Origin: JALYOC01 sp036675345
GTDB taxonomy: Bacteria > Myxococcota > Myxococcia > Myxococcales > Myxococcaceae
Direction of reading: 5' to 3'
Assembly: GCA_036675345.1 (NCBI GenBank)
Contig: JAKFFE010000040.1
Location: 1 to 64,000 of the forward strand
DNA: 64,000 bases
The notes beneath the pieces are model-generated. The model was not told the DNA's origin and did not search any database. It worked only from the letters and a program-made list of their open reading frames with translations. The number at the start of each line of letters is the position of its first letter. The stretch's first letter is position 1. Positions 43,802-52,795 of the stretch are shown piece after piece. Made by a program: the position numbers and the translations under genes.

Positions 43802-45160
43802 CTACGGGGTGGCGGCGGCGCGCGCCCGGGCCACCTGGGGGGTGCTGCCGTGCAGGTACTCCAGCGCGACCTTCAGCTGGTGATCCTTCACCGGGGCGCT
43901 GCCGGGCCAGGCCTTGAGGTTGGCGGGGAGGTTCTGCTGCAGCACCCCTTCCCGCTCCGCCGCGCCCTCCGCCTTGAAGTGGTGGGCCAGGTCCTTCTCC
44001 CGCATCTGCTGGCCGCTCTCCACCTTCTCCGGCCCCTCCCCCACCACGAAGTCCGGGGTGATCCCGCGCTCCTGAATCGAGCGGCCCTTGGGGGTGTAGT
44101 ACTTGGCGATGGTCAGCTTCAGGCCCGACCCATCCTCCAGCTCGATCAGGGTCTGCACCGAACCCTTGCCGAAGGTGGGGGTGCCCATCAGCACCGCCCG
44201 GCTGTGGTCCTGCAGGGCCCCGGCCACGATCTCCGAGGCCGACGCGCTGCCGGCGTTGACCAGCACCACCACCGGGTAGTTTCGCTCGGTGTCCCGGTCG
44301 CGGCTCTTCTCCTCGGTGGTGTTCCGGCCGTTGCGCCCCTGGGTGGTGACCACGGTGAGGTTCCCGGGCAGGAAGCGGTCGCTGATCGCCACCGCCTGAT
44401 CCAGCAGCCCGCCGGGGTTGTTGCGCAGATCCAGCACCAGCCCCCGCAGCTCCTTGCCGCCATTCTGGGTCCGCAGCCGGTCCAGCTCCTTCTTCAGGTA
44501 GAGGTCGGTGCGCTCCTGGAAGTTCTTCACCTTCACGTGGGCGATCCCGTCGAAGAGCGATCCCTCCACCGAGACGATCCGGATGTGGTCCCGGATGATC
44601 GCGATCTCCCGCGGGGCCTGGAAGCCGGGGCGCATGATCGTCAGCAGGACCTTCTTGCCCGCCGGTCCGCGCATCTTCTGGATCGCCTCCGCCAGATCCA
44701 GCTGCCGGGTGGGCGCCCCGTCGATCTGGAGGATCTGATCCCCGGGGCGGATCCCCGCTCGCGCCGCCGGGGTGTCGTCCACCGGGGAGACCACGGTCAG
44801 CACCTCGTCCTTCTTGGCCACCTCGATCCCCAGCCCCCCGAACTCGCCGGAGGTGTCGATCTTCATCTCCTTGAAGACCTCCGGGGGCATGAACACGGTG
44901 TGCGGATCCAGGGTGTCCAGCATCCCCTTGATCGCCCCGTACACCAGCTGCTGCTGGTCCACCCGCTCCACGTAGTTGTTCTCCACGTAGGAGAGCACCC
45001 GCGCGAACAGCTCCAGCTGTTTGTAGGTGGCCTCCTCCTCCTCGGCGCCCAGCGCGGCGGAGGCGGTGACCAGACATGCGGCCGGGACGACCAGCCACCG
45101 ACGCAGGGAGCGGTGAGTGCGCACGGTCCGGAGTCTAAGGGCCACGCGACGCCGCCGCAC
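43802..45160 (-). CDS. S41 C-terminal processing peptidase (CtpA/CtpB)
   Basis: A 452-residue exported serine protease. After a basic leader and signal peptide (about residues 20-39) it has the CtpB layout: an N-terminal helical part, a PDZ domain (about 105-180, GGLGIEVAKKDEVLTVVSPV and AGIRPGDQILQIDG) and the protease core with S307 in GSASASEI, K332 in GKGSVQT and Q336. The spacing matches the Ser-Lys-Gln triad of CtpB. Such enzymes trim envelope proteins and murein hydrolases. The annotated start is a GTG; a second in-frame GTG at 45124 is possible. It lies 24 bases after the hydrolase gene. Confidence 0.9.
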   Translation of the reverse strand: MRRRRVALRLRTVRTHRSLRRWLVVPAACLVTASAALGAEEEEATYKQLELFARVLSYVENNYVERVDQQQLVYGAIKGMLDTLDPHTVFMPPEVFKEMKIDTSGEFGGLGIEVAKKDEVLTVVSPVDDTPAARAGIRPGDQILQIDGAPTRQLDLAEAIQKMRGPAGKKVLLTIMRPGFQAPREIAIIRDHIRIVSVEGSLFDGIAHVKVKNFQERTDLYLKKELDRLRTQNGGKELRGLVLDLRNNPGGLLDQAVAISDRFLPGNLTVVTTQGRNGRNTTEEKSRDRDTERNYPVVVLVNAGSASASEIVAGALQDHSRAVLMGTPTFGKGSVQTLIELEDGSGLKLTIAKYYTPKGRSIQERGITPDFVVGEGPEKVESGQQMREKDLAHHFKAEGAAEREGVLQQNLPANLKAWPGSAPVKDHQLKVALEYLHGSTPQVARARAAATP

Positions 45161-45184
45161 CTTGCCCCGATGTACCCCGTCCGC

Positions 45185-46042
45185 CTACAGCCGACAGTGA
45201 TCGGCGAAGGCCAGCAACTCCTCCAGCAGCTCCTTGGGCTTCTCCATCTGCGGCACGTGGCCAAAGCCTGGAATCACCTTCACCTCCGAACCCGCCGGCA
45301 AGTGCGCGCGGAAGTACTCCACGCTCTGGTGGGGAAGGATCTTCTCGCTGCCGCCCCACAGCACCCGCACCGGCATCCGCAGGCCGGAGAGCACCTGGGG
45401 GGAGACCGCGCTCAGCTCCTTGGCGTCGGCGAAGGCGGCCTTCACCGGGGGGATGGAGTACATGCTCTTGAGCTGGGAGGCGAACAGCAGCATCCCCAGC
45501 GGCGCCTTGTGGAACAGCCGCTTGGTCAGCGCCCGCGCGTCGGCCACGGTGCTCACCGCCATCGCCTGCTCCAGATCCTGCAGGTGCCCGTCGGGAAACT
45601 GGGCGCCGGCCGGCGCGATCAGCAGCAGCGCCGAGATCCGCTCCGGCAGCTGGGAGGCCAGGGTGATGCTCATCGCCCCACCCAGCGAGGTCCCCACCAG
45701 CAGACACGGCCCGGAGACCTTCTGGCGCAGGAACTCGGTCAGCAGCTCCACCTGCCGCCCGACCGGGTTGGGCCCACCCTCGGGGAGCGGCGAGAAGCCA
45801 TGCCCGGGCAGGTCCATGGCGTAGAGGCGGGAGAAGCGTTTGGAGAGGCCGAAGAACAGCTTGTAGAAGCCGTTGGCCGAGCCGGCCAGCCCGTGCACCA
45901 GCACGATCGGCGGCCCCCGTCCCTCTCCCTCCAGCTCGTAGTAGTGGATGGACTGGCCCGAAAGCCGCGCGGTGTGCGAACGGACCCCGCGGGCGATGAG
46001 CGTGTGACGAAGCGTCTTCTGTACCCCGGCCAGGAGATCCAC
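45185..46042 (-). CDS. Alpha/beta hydrolase
   Basis: A 285-residue alpha/beta-fold hydrolase. Oxyanion region VLVHGLAGSANGF, nucleophile elbow VGTSLGGAM (Ser in GTSLG), acid position in VLWGGSEKILP where Glu replaces the usual Asp, and the catalytic His in GFGHVPQMEKP. The family includes esterases and C-C bond hydrolases; substrate not predictable. It lies 36 bases after the EnvC-like gene and 24 before ctpA on the same strand, so it is probably carried in the cell-division transcript. Confidence 0.85.
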   Translation of the reverse strand: MDLLAGVQKTLRHTLIARGVRSHTARLSGQSIHYYELEGEGRGPPIVLVHGLAGSANGFYKLFFGLSKRFSRLYAMDLPGHGFSPLPEGGPNPVGRQVELLTEFLRQKVSGPCLLVGTSLGGAMSITLASQLPERISALLLIAPAGAQFPDGHLQDLEQAMAVSTVADARALTKRLFHKAPLGMLLFASQLKSMYSIPPVKAAFADAKELSAVSPQVLSGLRMPVRVLWGGSEKILPHQSVEYFRAHLPAGSEVKVIPGFGHVPQMEKPKELLEELLAFADHCRL

Positions 46043-46078
46043 GACCGGGAACCTATCAGCAGGAGTCGAAGGTCCCGC

Positions 46079-47194
46079 CTACTTTGGGGCCAGCCACACC
46101 GAGGGATCGGTGGGGACGCCCTTCTGCCGGATCTCGAAGTACAGGTACGCGCCCTTGAGCGAGCCGGAGTCTCCCACCTGGCCCACCACCTCGCCGGCCT
46201 GGACCACCTCCCCGATCTCCCGCTCCAGCCCGGCCAGGTGGGCCAGCACGGTGTGGTACCCATCCCCGTGGTCCAGCACCATCAGATTGCCGTAGCCGCG
46301 CAGCCAGCGGGAGAAGGCGACCTTGCCCTCCGCCACCGCCTGCACCGGGGCTCCCAGCGGGGCCCGGATGTCCAGGCCCTTCTGCACGGTCACGGTGTTG
46401 AACCTGGGGTTCACCACCTTGCCAAAGCCGACCTCCACCCGACCGGAGGTGGGCATCGGCAGCCGGCCCTTGAGCGCCCCGAAGCCGGAAGACGCGGGCG
46501 GCGCCTCCATGTCCTCGATCAGCGCGGTCAGGTCCCGCTCCGCCTGCTCCAGCTCCCGGACCACCCGGCCCGCCTGGACCTGCTCGGCCTTCACCAGCTC
46601 CAGCAGCTCCGCGAAGTCCATCCGCCGCTCGGCGGCGCGCTGCGCCTCCCGCTTGGCCGCCTCCAGTCGCACCGCCAGCGCGCCCCGGATGGAGACCAGC
46701 TGGGACTGCACCCGTCCGTGGAAGCGGGCCGCCCGCTGGACCTTGGCCAGCAGCAGCAGATCGTTCTCCACCACCTGGCGCAGCGCCCGGGACCGCCACA
46801 CCAGCGCCGAGAAGTCCTCCGCGGATAGCAGAGCGTCCAGGGCCCGGGTCCGGGTCAGCCGGTACATCGCCGCCAGCCGCGGCCCCAGCCGCGCCACCTG
46901 GAACTCCAGCGCGTGCTTGGCCACCTGTTCTTGCCGCTCCAGCAGCTCCACCCGCCGTCGCACGGTGCGCATCTCCCGCTCCACCTGCGCGGCCCGCTCG
47001 GTCTGGGCCCGGGCCACCCGGCTGGCGCGTTCCAGCAGCTCCAGCAGGCTGCCCTTCTGCGAGGAGAGCATCCCCTGCGCGGCCCGCTGACGCTCCAGCT
47101 TCTCCCGCAGCTCGTGGCGTTCGTCCCGCACCGCGGCCTGGGCCCAGGCGGGAGAGGAGAGCAGCGCCGCCAGCAGGAGAAGGAGCCTCATCAC
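46079..47194 (-). CDS. EnvC-like murein hydrolase activator (degenerate LytM)
   Basis: A 371-residue exported protein: signal peptide (1-18), long coiled coil (25-100 and 160-230) and a C-terminal LytM/M23 domain (about 255-371). Zinc-binding residues are lost: the HxGxD site reads QKGLD (Q271 to D275) and the last HxH is YLYFE (Y350, Y352), although H319 (LAHL) remains. That matches EnvC, which does not cut peptidoglycan but activates amidases under FtsEX control. Its ATG overlaps the ftsX stop, giving the classical ftsE-ftsX-envC order. The coiled coil should bind the FtsX periplasmic loop. Confidence 0.9.
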   Translation of the reverse strand: MMRLLLLLAALLSSPAWAQAAVRDERHELREKLERQRAAQGMLSSQKGSLLELLERASRVARAQTERAAQVEREMRTVRRRVELLERQEQVAKHALEFQVARLGPRLAAMYRLTRTRALDALLSAEDFSALVWRSRALRQVVENDLLLLAKVQRAARFHGRVQSQLVSIRGALAVRLEAAKREAQRAAERRMDFAELLELVKAEQVQAGRVVRELEQAERDLTALIEDMEAPPASSGFGALKGRLPMPTSGRVEVGFGKVVNPRFNTVTVQKGLDIRAPLGAPVQAVAEGKVAFSRWLRGYGNLMVLDHGDGYHTVLAHLAGLEREIGEVVQAGEVVGQVGDSGSLKGAYLYFEIRQKGVPTDPSVWLAPK

Positions 47195-48090
47195 ACCCTC
47201 AGGAAGCGGCCCACCGCCACGAAGCTGCCCGCCAGGCCCAGCCCGGCGCCGGCGGCCAGCGTCTCCAGCACCAGCTGGCCGGTGACGAAGCTGGGCTCCG
47301 AGGGCCCGACCAGGAACGCGAACAGCTGCGCCAGCCGCGGGCCCACCAGCAGCGCGAAGGCCGCCAGTCCACCCAGGGCCACCGCCGCGCCCAGCACCCC
47401 CTGCAGCAGGCCTTCGAGCAGGAAGGGCGCCTTGACGAAGCGGTCGGTGGCGCCCACCAGCTTCTGGATCTCGATCTCCTCCCGGCGCGCGTAGATCGCC
47501 AGCTGGAGGGTGGCGGAGACGATCACCACCGTGGCCAGGGCCACGATCAGCCAGGCGGCCAGGCCGCCGTAGCGCAACGCCCGGCCGATCGCCGACAGCC
47601 GCTCCACCGCCTCTTCGCCGTAGTCCACCGCGTTCACCGAGGGCATCGCCCGCAGCGCGTCGGACAGCGTCCGCAGCTGCTCCGCGCCGCGGTTGGCCGC
47701 CGGGACCTCCAGCTCCACCGAGGCCGGCAGCGGGTTGGCCGGCAGCGACCCCAGCGCGTCCCCCACCTCTCCCAGCTCCGAGCGCAGCCGCTCCAGCGCT
47801 TCCTGGGGAGAGACGATCTGGGCGGTGCCTCCGGAGCGGGTGGCGGCGAAGCTGCGCACCGCCTCCAGCTCGTCCGGGGAGGCGGTCTCGGTGAGGTACA
47901 CGGTCAACCGCACCTGCCCGCCCAGGGTGGCCACCAGGTCATCCACCAGCCGGGTGGCGGTGCGCACCAGCCCGGCGGTGAACAGCGCGATGGCGATGGT
48001 CAGCACCGCGATGAAGTGCACGAACGGCGCGTGGCGCAGCCCCTGCGCCGCCGAGCGCCAGAAGTAGCCGGTCTTGGCGATCCCGCTCAT
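47191..48090 (-). CDS. ftsX: Cell division protein FtsX
   Basis: The membrane half of the FtsEX ABC-type complex, which couples ATP hydrolysis to activation of murein hydrolases at the septum. The 299 residues give one N-terminal membrane helix (25-45), a periplasmic loop (about 46-165, with the VRLTVYLTETASPDE and SVNAVDYGEE ends), and three further helices. The REEIEIQKLVGAT segment that contacts FtsE is well conserved. Start at 48090 overlaps the end of ftsE by four bases; the stop overlaps the EnvC-like start by four. Confidence 0.95.
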   Translation of the reverse strand: MSGIAKTGYFWRSAAQGLRHAPFVHFIAVLTIAIALFTAGLVRTATRLVDDLVATLGGQVRLTVYLTETASPDELEAVRSFAATRSGGTAQIVSPQEALERLRSELGEVGDALGSLPANPLPASVELEVPAANRGAEQLRTLSDALRAMPSVNAVDYGEEAVERLSAIGRALRYGGLAAWLIVALATVVIVSATLQLAIYARREEIEIQKLVGATDRFVKAPFLLEGLLQGVLGAAVALGGLAAFALLVGPRLAQLFAFLVGPSEPSFVTGQLVLETLAAGAGLGLAGSFVAVGRFLRV

Positions 48091-48782
48091 CCGCCCGAGA
48101 CCCGCCGCGCCGCCTTGAGGCCGTCCTCGTCCGCCACCACCTGCCCCGCCTCCAGCCGCAGGGTCCGCTTCTGGTAGCGGGAGAGCAGCGAGGTGTCGTG
48201 GGTGGCCACCAGCACCGTGGTCCCCCGCACGTTCACGTCGCAGAGCAGATCCATGATCTCCACCGTCAGCGCCGGATCCAGGTTCCCGGTGGGCTCGTCC
48301 GCCAGCAGGATGGTGGGGTCGTTGACCAGCGCCCGGGCGATCACCACCCGCTGCTGCTCCCCGCCGGAGAGCCGCATCGGCGAGGAGTCCGCCTTGTGCT
48401 GCAGGCCCACCAGCTTCAACATCCGCATCACCCGCTCCCGACACTCGGCCCGGGGGACCCCCAGCACGTCCAGGGTGAAGGCCACGTTCTCCGCCACCGT
48501 CCGGCTGGGCAGCAGCTTGAAGTCCTGGAACACCACCCCGATGTTGCGGCGCAGGTAGGGAACCGCCGACTCGCGGATGCGGGCGATGTTCCGGCCCCCG
48601 ACCAGGATCTGCCCCTTGGTGGCCTTCTCCGCGCAGAAGATCAGCTTCATCAGCGTGGTCTTGCCGGCGCCGGAGGGGCCGGTGAGGAAGACGAACTCAC
48701 CCTTCCTCACGTGGAGGTTGATGTCCGACAAGGAAGGCGGGTCGCCGGGATAGGCCTTGTAGACGTGGAACATCTGGATCAT
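48087..48782 (-). CDS. ftsE: Cell division ATP-binding protein FtsE
   Basis: The ATPase of FtsEX. The 231-residue protein has Walker A GPSGAGKTT, Q-loop VVFQDFKLLPSRTV, signature RLSGGEQQRV, Walker B ILLADEPTGNLD and H-loop VLVATHD. The FQDFKLLP stretch is typical of FtsE. The start at 48782 (IQMFHVYKAYPG) fits the family; the in-frame start 26 codons upstream is not supported. It leads the ftsE-ftsX-envC-hydrolase-ctpA-ddl set and is divergent from the OmpA-like gene. Confidence 0.95.
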   Translation of the reverse strand: MIQMFHVYKAYPGDPPSLSDINLHVRKGEFVFLTGPSGAGKTTLMKLIFCAEKATKGQILVGGRNIARIRESAVPYLRRNIGVVFQDFKLLPSRTVAENVAFTLDVLGVPRAECRERVMRMLKLVGLQHKADSSPMRLSGGEQQRVVIARALVNDPTILLADEPTGNLDPALTVEIMDLLCDVNVRGTTVLVATHDTSLLSRYQKRTLRLEAGQVVADEDGLKAARRVSGG

Positions 48783-48927
48783 GACTGGACGGCATCTTGG
48801 CCCATCTCGGCTGCGGCTCCGAATCTTGGACCGCGATGCCTGGTGGCAGGGCAGCCACACAAGCTGCGGGATTTACGAACTTCCGTAAGATGCGCCGCTT
48901 CGTAGCCCCAAACAGGAGAACTGAAGA

Positions 48928-49767
48928 ATGGACTCGACCGAATCCAGCCAGGAAGTGCGGACCCAGCGCTCCAGTGGTCTGCCGTGGGTGTTGTTCTTCC
49001 TCACCCTCGGGCTGGCCGCCGCCGCGGTGTACTTCGGCTACGGCCTGCTGCAGGACGAACGGACCAAGAACGCCACCGCGCTGGCCGCCAGTGAAGGAGC
49101 GGTGGGCAAGCTGCGGGAGATGGAGGCGAAGCTGGCCGGCAGCGAGGGCGCCCTGACCGCGCTGCAGGCGGAGAAGAGCGCGCTGGCCGCGGACCTGGCC
49201 GCCAAGGAGGAGGAGCTGGCCAAGCTCAAGCTCACCTATGACAGCCTCAACGAGAAGCTGACCGCGGAGATCCAGAGCGGCGACATCCAGCTCACCCAGA
49301 CCGGGGAGCGGATCCAGGTGGATCTGATCGACAAGATCCTCTTCGACTCCGGCAAGGCGGAGATCAGCGAGAAGGGCAAGGAGGTCCTCTCCCGGCTCGG
49401 CTCGGCGATCGCCGGGGTGGAGAACAAGCTGATCCAGGTCTCCGGGCACACCGACGACAGCCCGATCGTGAAGGACCTGCGCGACACCTACCCCACCAAC
49501 TGGGAGCTCTCCTCGGCCCGGGCGGTGAACGTGGTCCGGCACCTCTCCGAGAAGGGGAAGGTGCCCTCCCGGCGCCTGGTGGCGGCCGGCTACGGCCAGT
49601 TCCAGCCGGTGTCCTCCAACCGGGACCACGCCGGCCGGGCCCGCAACCGCCGGATCGAGATCCTGCTGATGCCGGTGATCGACCCCAAGCCCACCGACGT
49701 GAAGGCCACCGCCGCCAAGGGTTCCACCCCCGGCAACGTCCGGCCGGCGTCCGGAACGGCGAAATAG
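48928..49767 (+). CDS. OmpA/MotB-type protein with coiled coil
   Basis: A 279-residue protein with a single inner-membrane helix (19-43), a coiled coil (about 50-110) and an OmpA-like peptidoglycan-binding domain (about 125-240): DKILFDSGKAEI, VSGHTDDSP, NWELSSARAVNVV, GYGQFQPV and NRRIEILL. This is the MotB/PAL arrangement of an inner-membrane anchor reaching the wall. AGGAGA precedes the ATG at a good distance. It starts a co-directional run with an ABC exporter and a membrane protein, 21 bases before the ATPase gene. Confidence 0.88.
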   Translation: MDSTESSQEVRTQRSSGLPWVLFFLTLGLAAAAVYFGYGLLQDERTKNATALAASEGAVGKLREMEAKLAGSEGALTALQAEKSALAADLAAKEEELAKLKLTYDSLNEKLTAEIQSGDIQLTQTGERIQVDLIDKILFDSGKAEISEKGKEVLSRLGSAIAGVENKLIQVSGHTDDSPIVKDLRDTYPTNWELSSARAVNVVRHLSEKGKVPSRRLVAAGYGQFQPVSSNRDHAGRARNRRIEILLMPVIDPKPTDVKATAAKGSTPGNVRPASGTAK

Positions 49768-49788
49768 GTTCAGGGGTCCCAACGTACC

Positions 49789-50712
49789 GTGGCCGTGCTC
49801 GCCATCGAGGCCGTGGGCCTCGCCAAGACCTACCGGGGACCCTTCCGCAAGAGCGGCCAACGCGCGTTGGACGGGTTGGATCTGCGCGTGGAGCAGGGAA
49901 CCGCCTTCGGACTGATCGGCCCCAACGGGGCCGGGAAGACCACCTTCATCAAGATCCTGCTGGGAGTGGTCCGCCCGGATCAGGGCACGGTCCGGCTGCT
50001 GGGGTCGCCCCCGGAGGAGTTGGAGGTCCGCCGCCGGATCGGCTACCTGCCCGAGCGGCTGCACCTCCCCCACGCCTGGAAGCCGGTGGAGTTCCTGGCC
50101 AGCATCTCCCGGCTCAAGCAGCTGGCCTTGCCCCGTTCGGAGCTGCTGGCCCTGGTGGAGCGGGTGGGCCTGGCCGACGCGGTGGACCGCAAGATCGGCG
50201 GCTTCTCCAAGGGGATGCGTCAGCGGCTGGGGCTGGCCGCGGCGCTGCTGGGCAAGCCGGATCTCTTGATCCTGGATGAGCCCACCGATGGGATCGATCC
50301 GTTGGGTCGGGTGGAGGTGCGCCGGCTGTTGACCGAGGAGGTGGCGCGCGGGGCGACCCTGTTCCTCAACTCCCACCTGCTGGCAGAGACCGAACGGGTG
50401 TGCGGGCGGGTCGGAATCCTGACCCACGGTCGGCTGGTGCAGGAGGGGAAGCTGGAGACCCTGTGCCGGACCACCACCCGGTGGGCGGTGCGGTTCGCCC
50501 CCGGCGCCGAGGAGTCCGCGCTGCGGGCGCTGGGCTTTGAACCCGCGGCCCAGGGATGGACCTGCGAGGCGGCCACCCCGGATGCGCTCAACGCGCTGCT
50601 GGACGGGGCGCGCCGGGCGGGCGCCCTGCTGGTGGGGCTGGAGCAGGACAGCCGCGACCTGGAGGATGTGTTGGCGGACGCGGTGAAGGCCGGACAGCGG
50701 GAGGCAGCGTGA
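49789..50712 (+). CDS. ABC transporter ATP-binding protein (ABC-2 type)
   Basis: A 307-residue ATPase: Walker A GPNGAGKTT, Q-loop and YLPERLHLP, signature FSKGMRQRLGLA, Walker B LLILDEPTDGIDP and H-loop LFLNSHLLAE. The ABC_2-type family pairs with a single permease for export or surface processes. The gene begins with GTG (VAVLAIEAV) and its stop overlaps the permease start. A C-terminal domain of about 75 residues follows the H-loop region. The substrate is unknown. Confidence 0.9.
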   Translation: MAVLAIEAVGLAKTYRGPFRKSGQRALDGLDLRVEQGTAFGLIGPNGAGKTTFIKILLGVVRPDQGTVRLLGSPPEELEVRRRIGYLPERLHLPHAWKPVEFLASISRLKQLALPRSELLALVERVGLADAVDRKIGGFSKGMRQRLGLAAALLGKPDLLILDEPTDGIDPLGRVEVRRLLTEEVARGATLFLNSHLLAETERVCGRVGILTHGRLVQEGKLETLCRTTTRWAVRFAPGAEESALRALGFEPAAQGWTCEAATPDALNALLDGARRAGALLVGLEQDSRDLEDVLADAVKAGQREAA

Positions 50713-51545
50713 GGACCACCCTGGCGGTGGCGGCGGATCTGCTGCGCGAGGCCCGGAGCCGCAAGTGGTTCCTGGGGCTGGCGGTGGCGATCACCCTGGT
50801 GCTGGTCACCCTGGGCTTCTCGCTCAAGCTGGAGGTGGTGGATGGCGCCCTGGCCGCCAGCCGGCTGTTCGGGAAGATGATGCGCAACGACATCCGGTCG
50901 GTGGACGTGGCCCTGCGCCCGCTGCTGCAGGCCGCGGCCTACGCGATCTTCTACGTGGGGCTGGTGTTCGGGATCGTGGCCACCGCGGACTTCGCCCCCA
51001 GCCTGCTCTCGCCGGGGCGGATCGAACACCTGCTGGCTCAGCCGGTCCGCCGCTGGGAGCTGTTGTTGGGGACCTTCCTGGGAGTGATGGCCCTGTCCCT
51101 GATGGCCTCGCTCTACGGGGCGGTGGGCCTGACCCTGATCCTGGGGGTGAAGGCCCAGCTGTGGAGCTGGGGGTTGATCCTGGCCGCGCTGCTGGCCGCG
51201 GTGAACTTCTGCGCGGTCTACGCGGCGATGCTCACCGCCGCCCTCTTCGCCCGCAGCGCGGCGGTCTCCGCGGCGGTGGGCTTTGCGATCTTCATCTCGG
51301 GGATCTTCGCCGGCAACCGCCACGAGCTGATCCCGATGTTCGAGCCCGGCGTGGGGCGCACGGTCTTCTCCGCCTACACCCTGGTCATCCCCCGCATCTC
51401 CGCGCTGGCCACCGCGGCGTCGGATCTGGCCGCCTCCACCCCGCTGCAGCTGCGTTCGCTCACCAGCCTGCTCCTGGGGATGGTGGTGTTCGGGATGGGC
51501 GTGCTGGCCCTGGGCGTGTACCGGTTCGAGCAGAAGGACTTCTGA
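50709..51545 (+). CDS. ABC-2 type transporter permease
   Basis: A 278-residue membrane protein with about six hydrophobic helices: FLGLAVAITLVLVTLGF, AAAYAIFYVGLVFGIVA, LLGTFLGVMALSLMASLYGAVGL, WGLILAALLAAVNF, AAVSAAVGFAIFISGIFAG and LLLGMVVFGMGVLAL. The FAPSLLSPGRIEHLLAQPVRRWELLLG segment is typical of ABC-2 permeases that contact the ATPase. The start GTG at 50709 overlaps the ATPase stop (GTGA). Both form a two-component exporter of unknown cargo. Confidence 0.87.
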   Translation: MRTTLAVAADLLREARSRKWFLGLAVAITLVLVTLGFSLKLEVVDGALAASRLFGKMMRNDIRSVDVALRPLLQAAAYAIFYVGLVFGIVATADFAPSLLSPGRIEHLLAQPVRRWELLLGTFLGVMALSLMASLYGAVGLTLILGVKAQLWSWGLILAALLAAVNFCAVYAAMLTAALFARSAAVSAAVGFAIFISGIFAGNRHELIPMFEPGVGRTVFSAYTLVIPRISALATAASDLAASTPLQLRSLTSLLLGMVVFGMGVLALGVYRFEQKDF

Positions 51546-51547
51546 TC

Positions 51548-52666
51548 ATGAAGCAACGCCGCTGGCTGATTGCCGCCCTCCTGCTGATCGCCGCCGCCAC
51601 CGCCCTGATGCTGTACGCGGAGGAGCCGCAGCCGGAGAAGGAGGAGGTGGCGGTCACCTTCCCCCGCCAGTTCGACGACAAGCACACCCAGCGGATGCGC
51701 GAGCGGCGCACCCTGGCGGTGATCGACCCGGAGGTGGAGGGCGAGGAGAAGCCCTCCCGACCGGCCCGGCCCCGCGACCCGGTGCTGGCGGCGCTGGCCT
51801 CCGGTGCCCGGTCCGCGGTGGTGGTGGAGGCCAACGCCCTGCGCAACTCCCCCATCGGCGAGCTGCTGCTGGAGTGCCTGATGTCCCGCGGGCGCAAGAA
51901 CCCGATCACCGAACTCAAGGAGCGCGCCGGGGTGGACATCCTCCAGGACCTGGACCGGGTGGCGATGACCGAGCACGGGGTGGTGATGTCCGGCCACTTC
52001 GAGAACGCCCGCTGGCAGGAGATGCTGGGGGACCAGGTCCGCTCCTCCCGCTACGGAGACCAGGGCACCGTGTATCAGCTGCCGGTCAGCCGGGACGGCG
52101 GCAGCCCGGCCGGGTACCTGGTCAGTTGGGGCAGCCAGATGATGATGTTCGCCCAGGACGAGGCGCAGGCCCAGGCCGCGGTGGACCGGCTGGAGGGCCG
52201 CGCCGAGAGCACCCCGATCCTCAGCGAAGATCAGTCCTACGGTGAGATCTACGGCGTCCTCGACGCGGAGGATCTGGCCAAGCTGTTCCCCCAGGACCAG
52301 GCCGAGCTGGCCACCCGGTTCCGGGACGCCGCCCAGCAGGTGGAGCTGCACGTGGACGCCTCCCGGGACGTGGGGATCGTGGCCAACGTGAAGGGCGAGG
52401 ACGCCTCCCAGGTGGAGGATCTGGGCAAGTCCCTGGGCGGCCTGCTGGCCACCGCCCGGATCAAGTCCCAGCTGGAGAACGAGACCGAGCTGACCGAGTT
52501 CCTGGACCTGGCCCGGGTCCGCCCCCGCGCCGACGGGACCTTCGGGCTGGAGGTGGGCCTGCCACTGGAGCTGCTCCAGGAGCGGCTGGCCTTCTGTAAG
52601 GAGGAGAACCAGCGGCGGGCGCAGGAGCCGTCCGCGGCTCCGGCGGAGGCGGCGGTCAAGGAGTAG
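51548..52666 (+). CDS. Membrane-anchored protein of unknown function
   Basis: A 372-residue protein with an N-terminal membrane helix or uncleaved signal (residues 5-23) and an acidic, Pro-rich spacer. Residues 75-370 form one soluble domain, probably periplasmic: SAVVVEANALRNSPIGELLLECL, GVDILQDLDRVAMTEHGVVMSGHF, a central YLVSWGSQMMMFAQDEAQAQAAVDRL, and late HVDASRDVGIVANVKGED. I do not recognise the family. It follows the ABC permease by two bases and is likely its accessory protein. Confidence 0.7.
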   Translation: MKQRRWLIAALLLIAAATALMLYAEEPQPEKEEVAVTFPRQFDDKHTQRMRERRTLAVIDPEVEGEEKPSRPARPRDPVLAALASGARSAVVVEANALRNSPIGELLLECLMSRGRKNPITELKERAGVDILQDLDRVAMTEHGVVMSGHFENARWQEMLGDQVRSSRYGDQGTVYQLPVSRDGGSPAGYLVSWGSQMMMFAQDEAQAQAAVDRLEGRAESTPILSEDQSYGEIYGVLDAEDLAKLFPQDQAELATRFRDAAQQVELHVDASRDVGIVANVKGEDASQVEDLGKSLGGLLATARIKSQLENETELTEFLDLARVRPRADGTFGLEVGLPLELLQERLAFCKEENQRRAQEPSAAPAEAAVKE

Positions 52667-52795
52667 CCGGCCGCCTCCGGGAAAAGAGCGTCCGACGGGT
52701 GACCGTCCGGGCGTGGGTCGCGTATCGTCGGGAAACCTTTCCAGTCCAATGTGTGGGCGCGCCCAGTCGGCGTCCCCTCCAGAGGAGACGTGCCC

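Noticed and set aside
48873..48888. Inverted repeat TTACG-N6-CGTAA upstream of the OmpA-like gene
   Set aside because: Only 5 bp per arm and single copy; not enough to call an operator.
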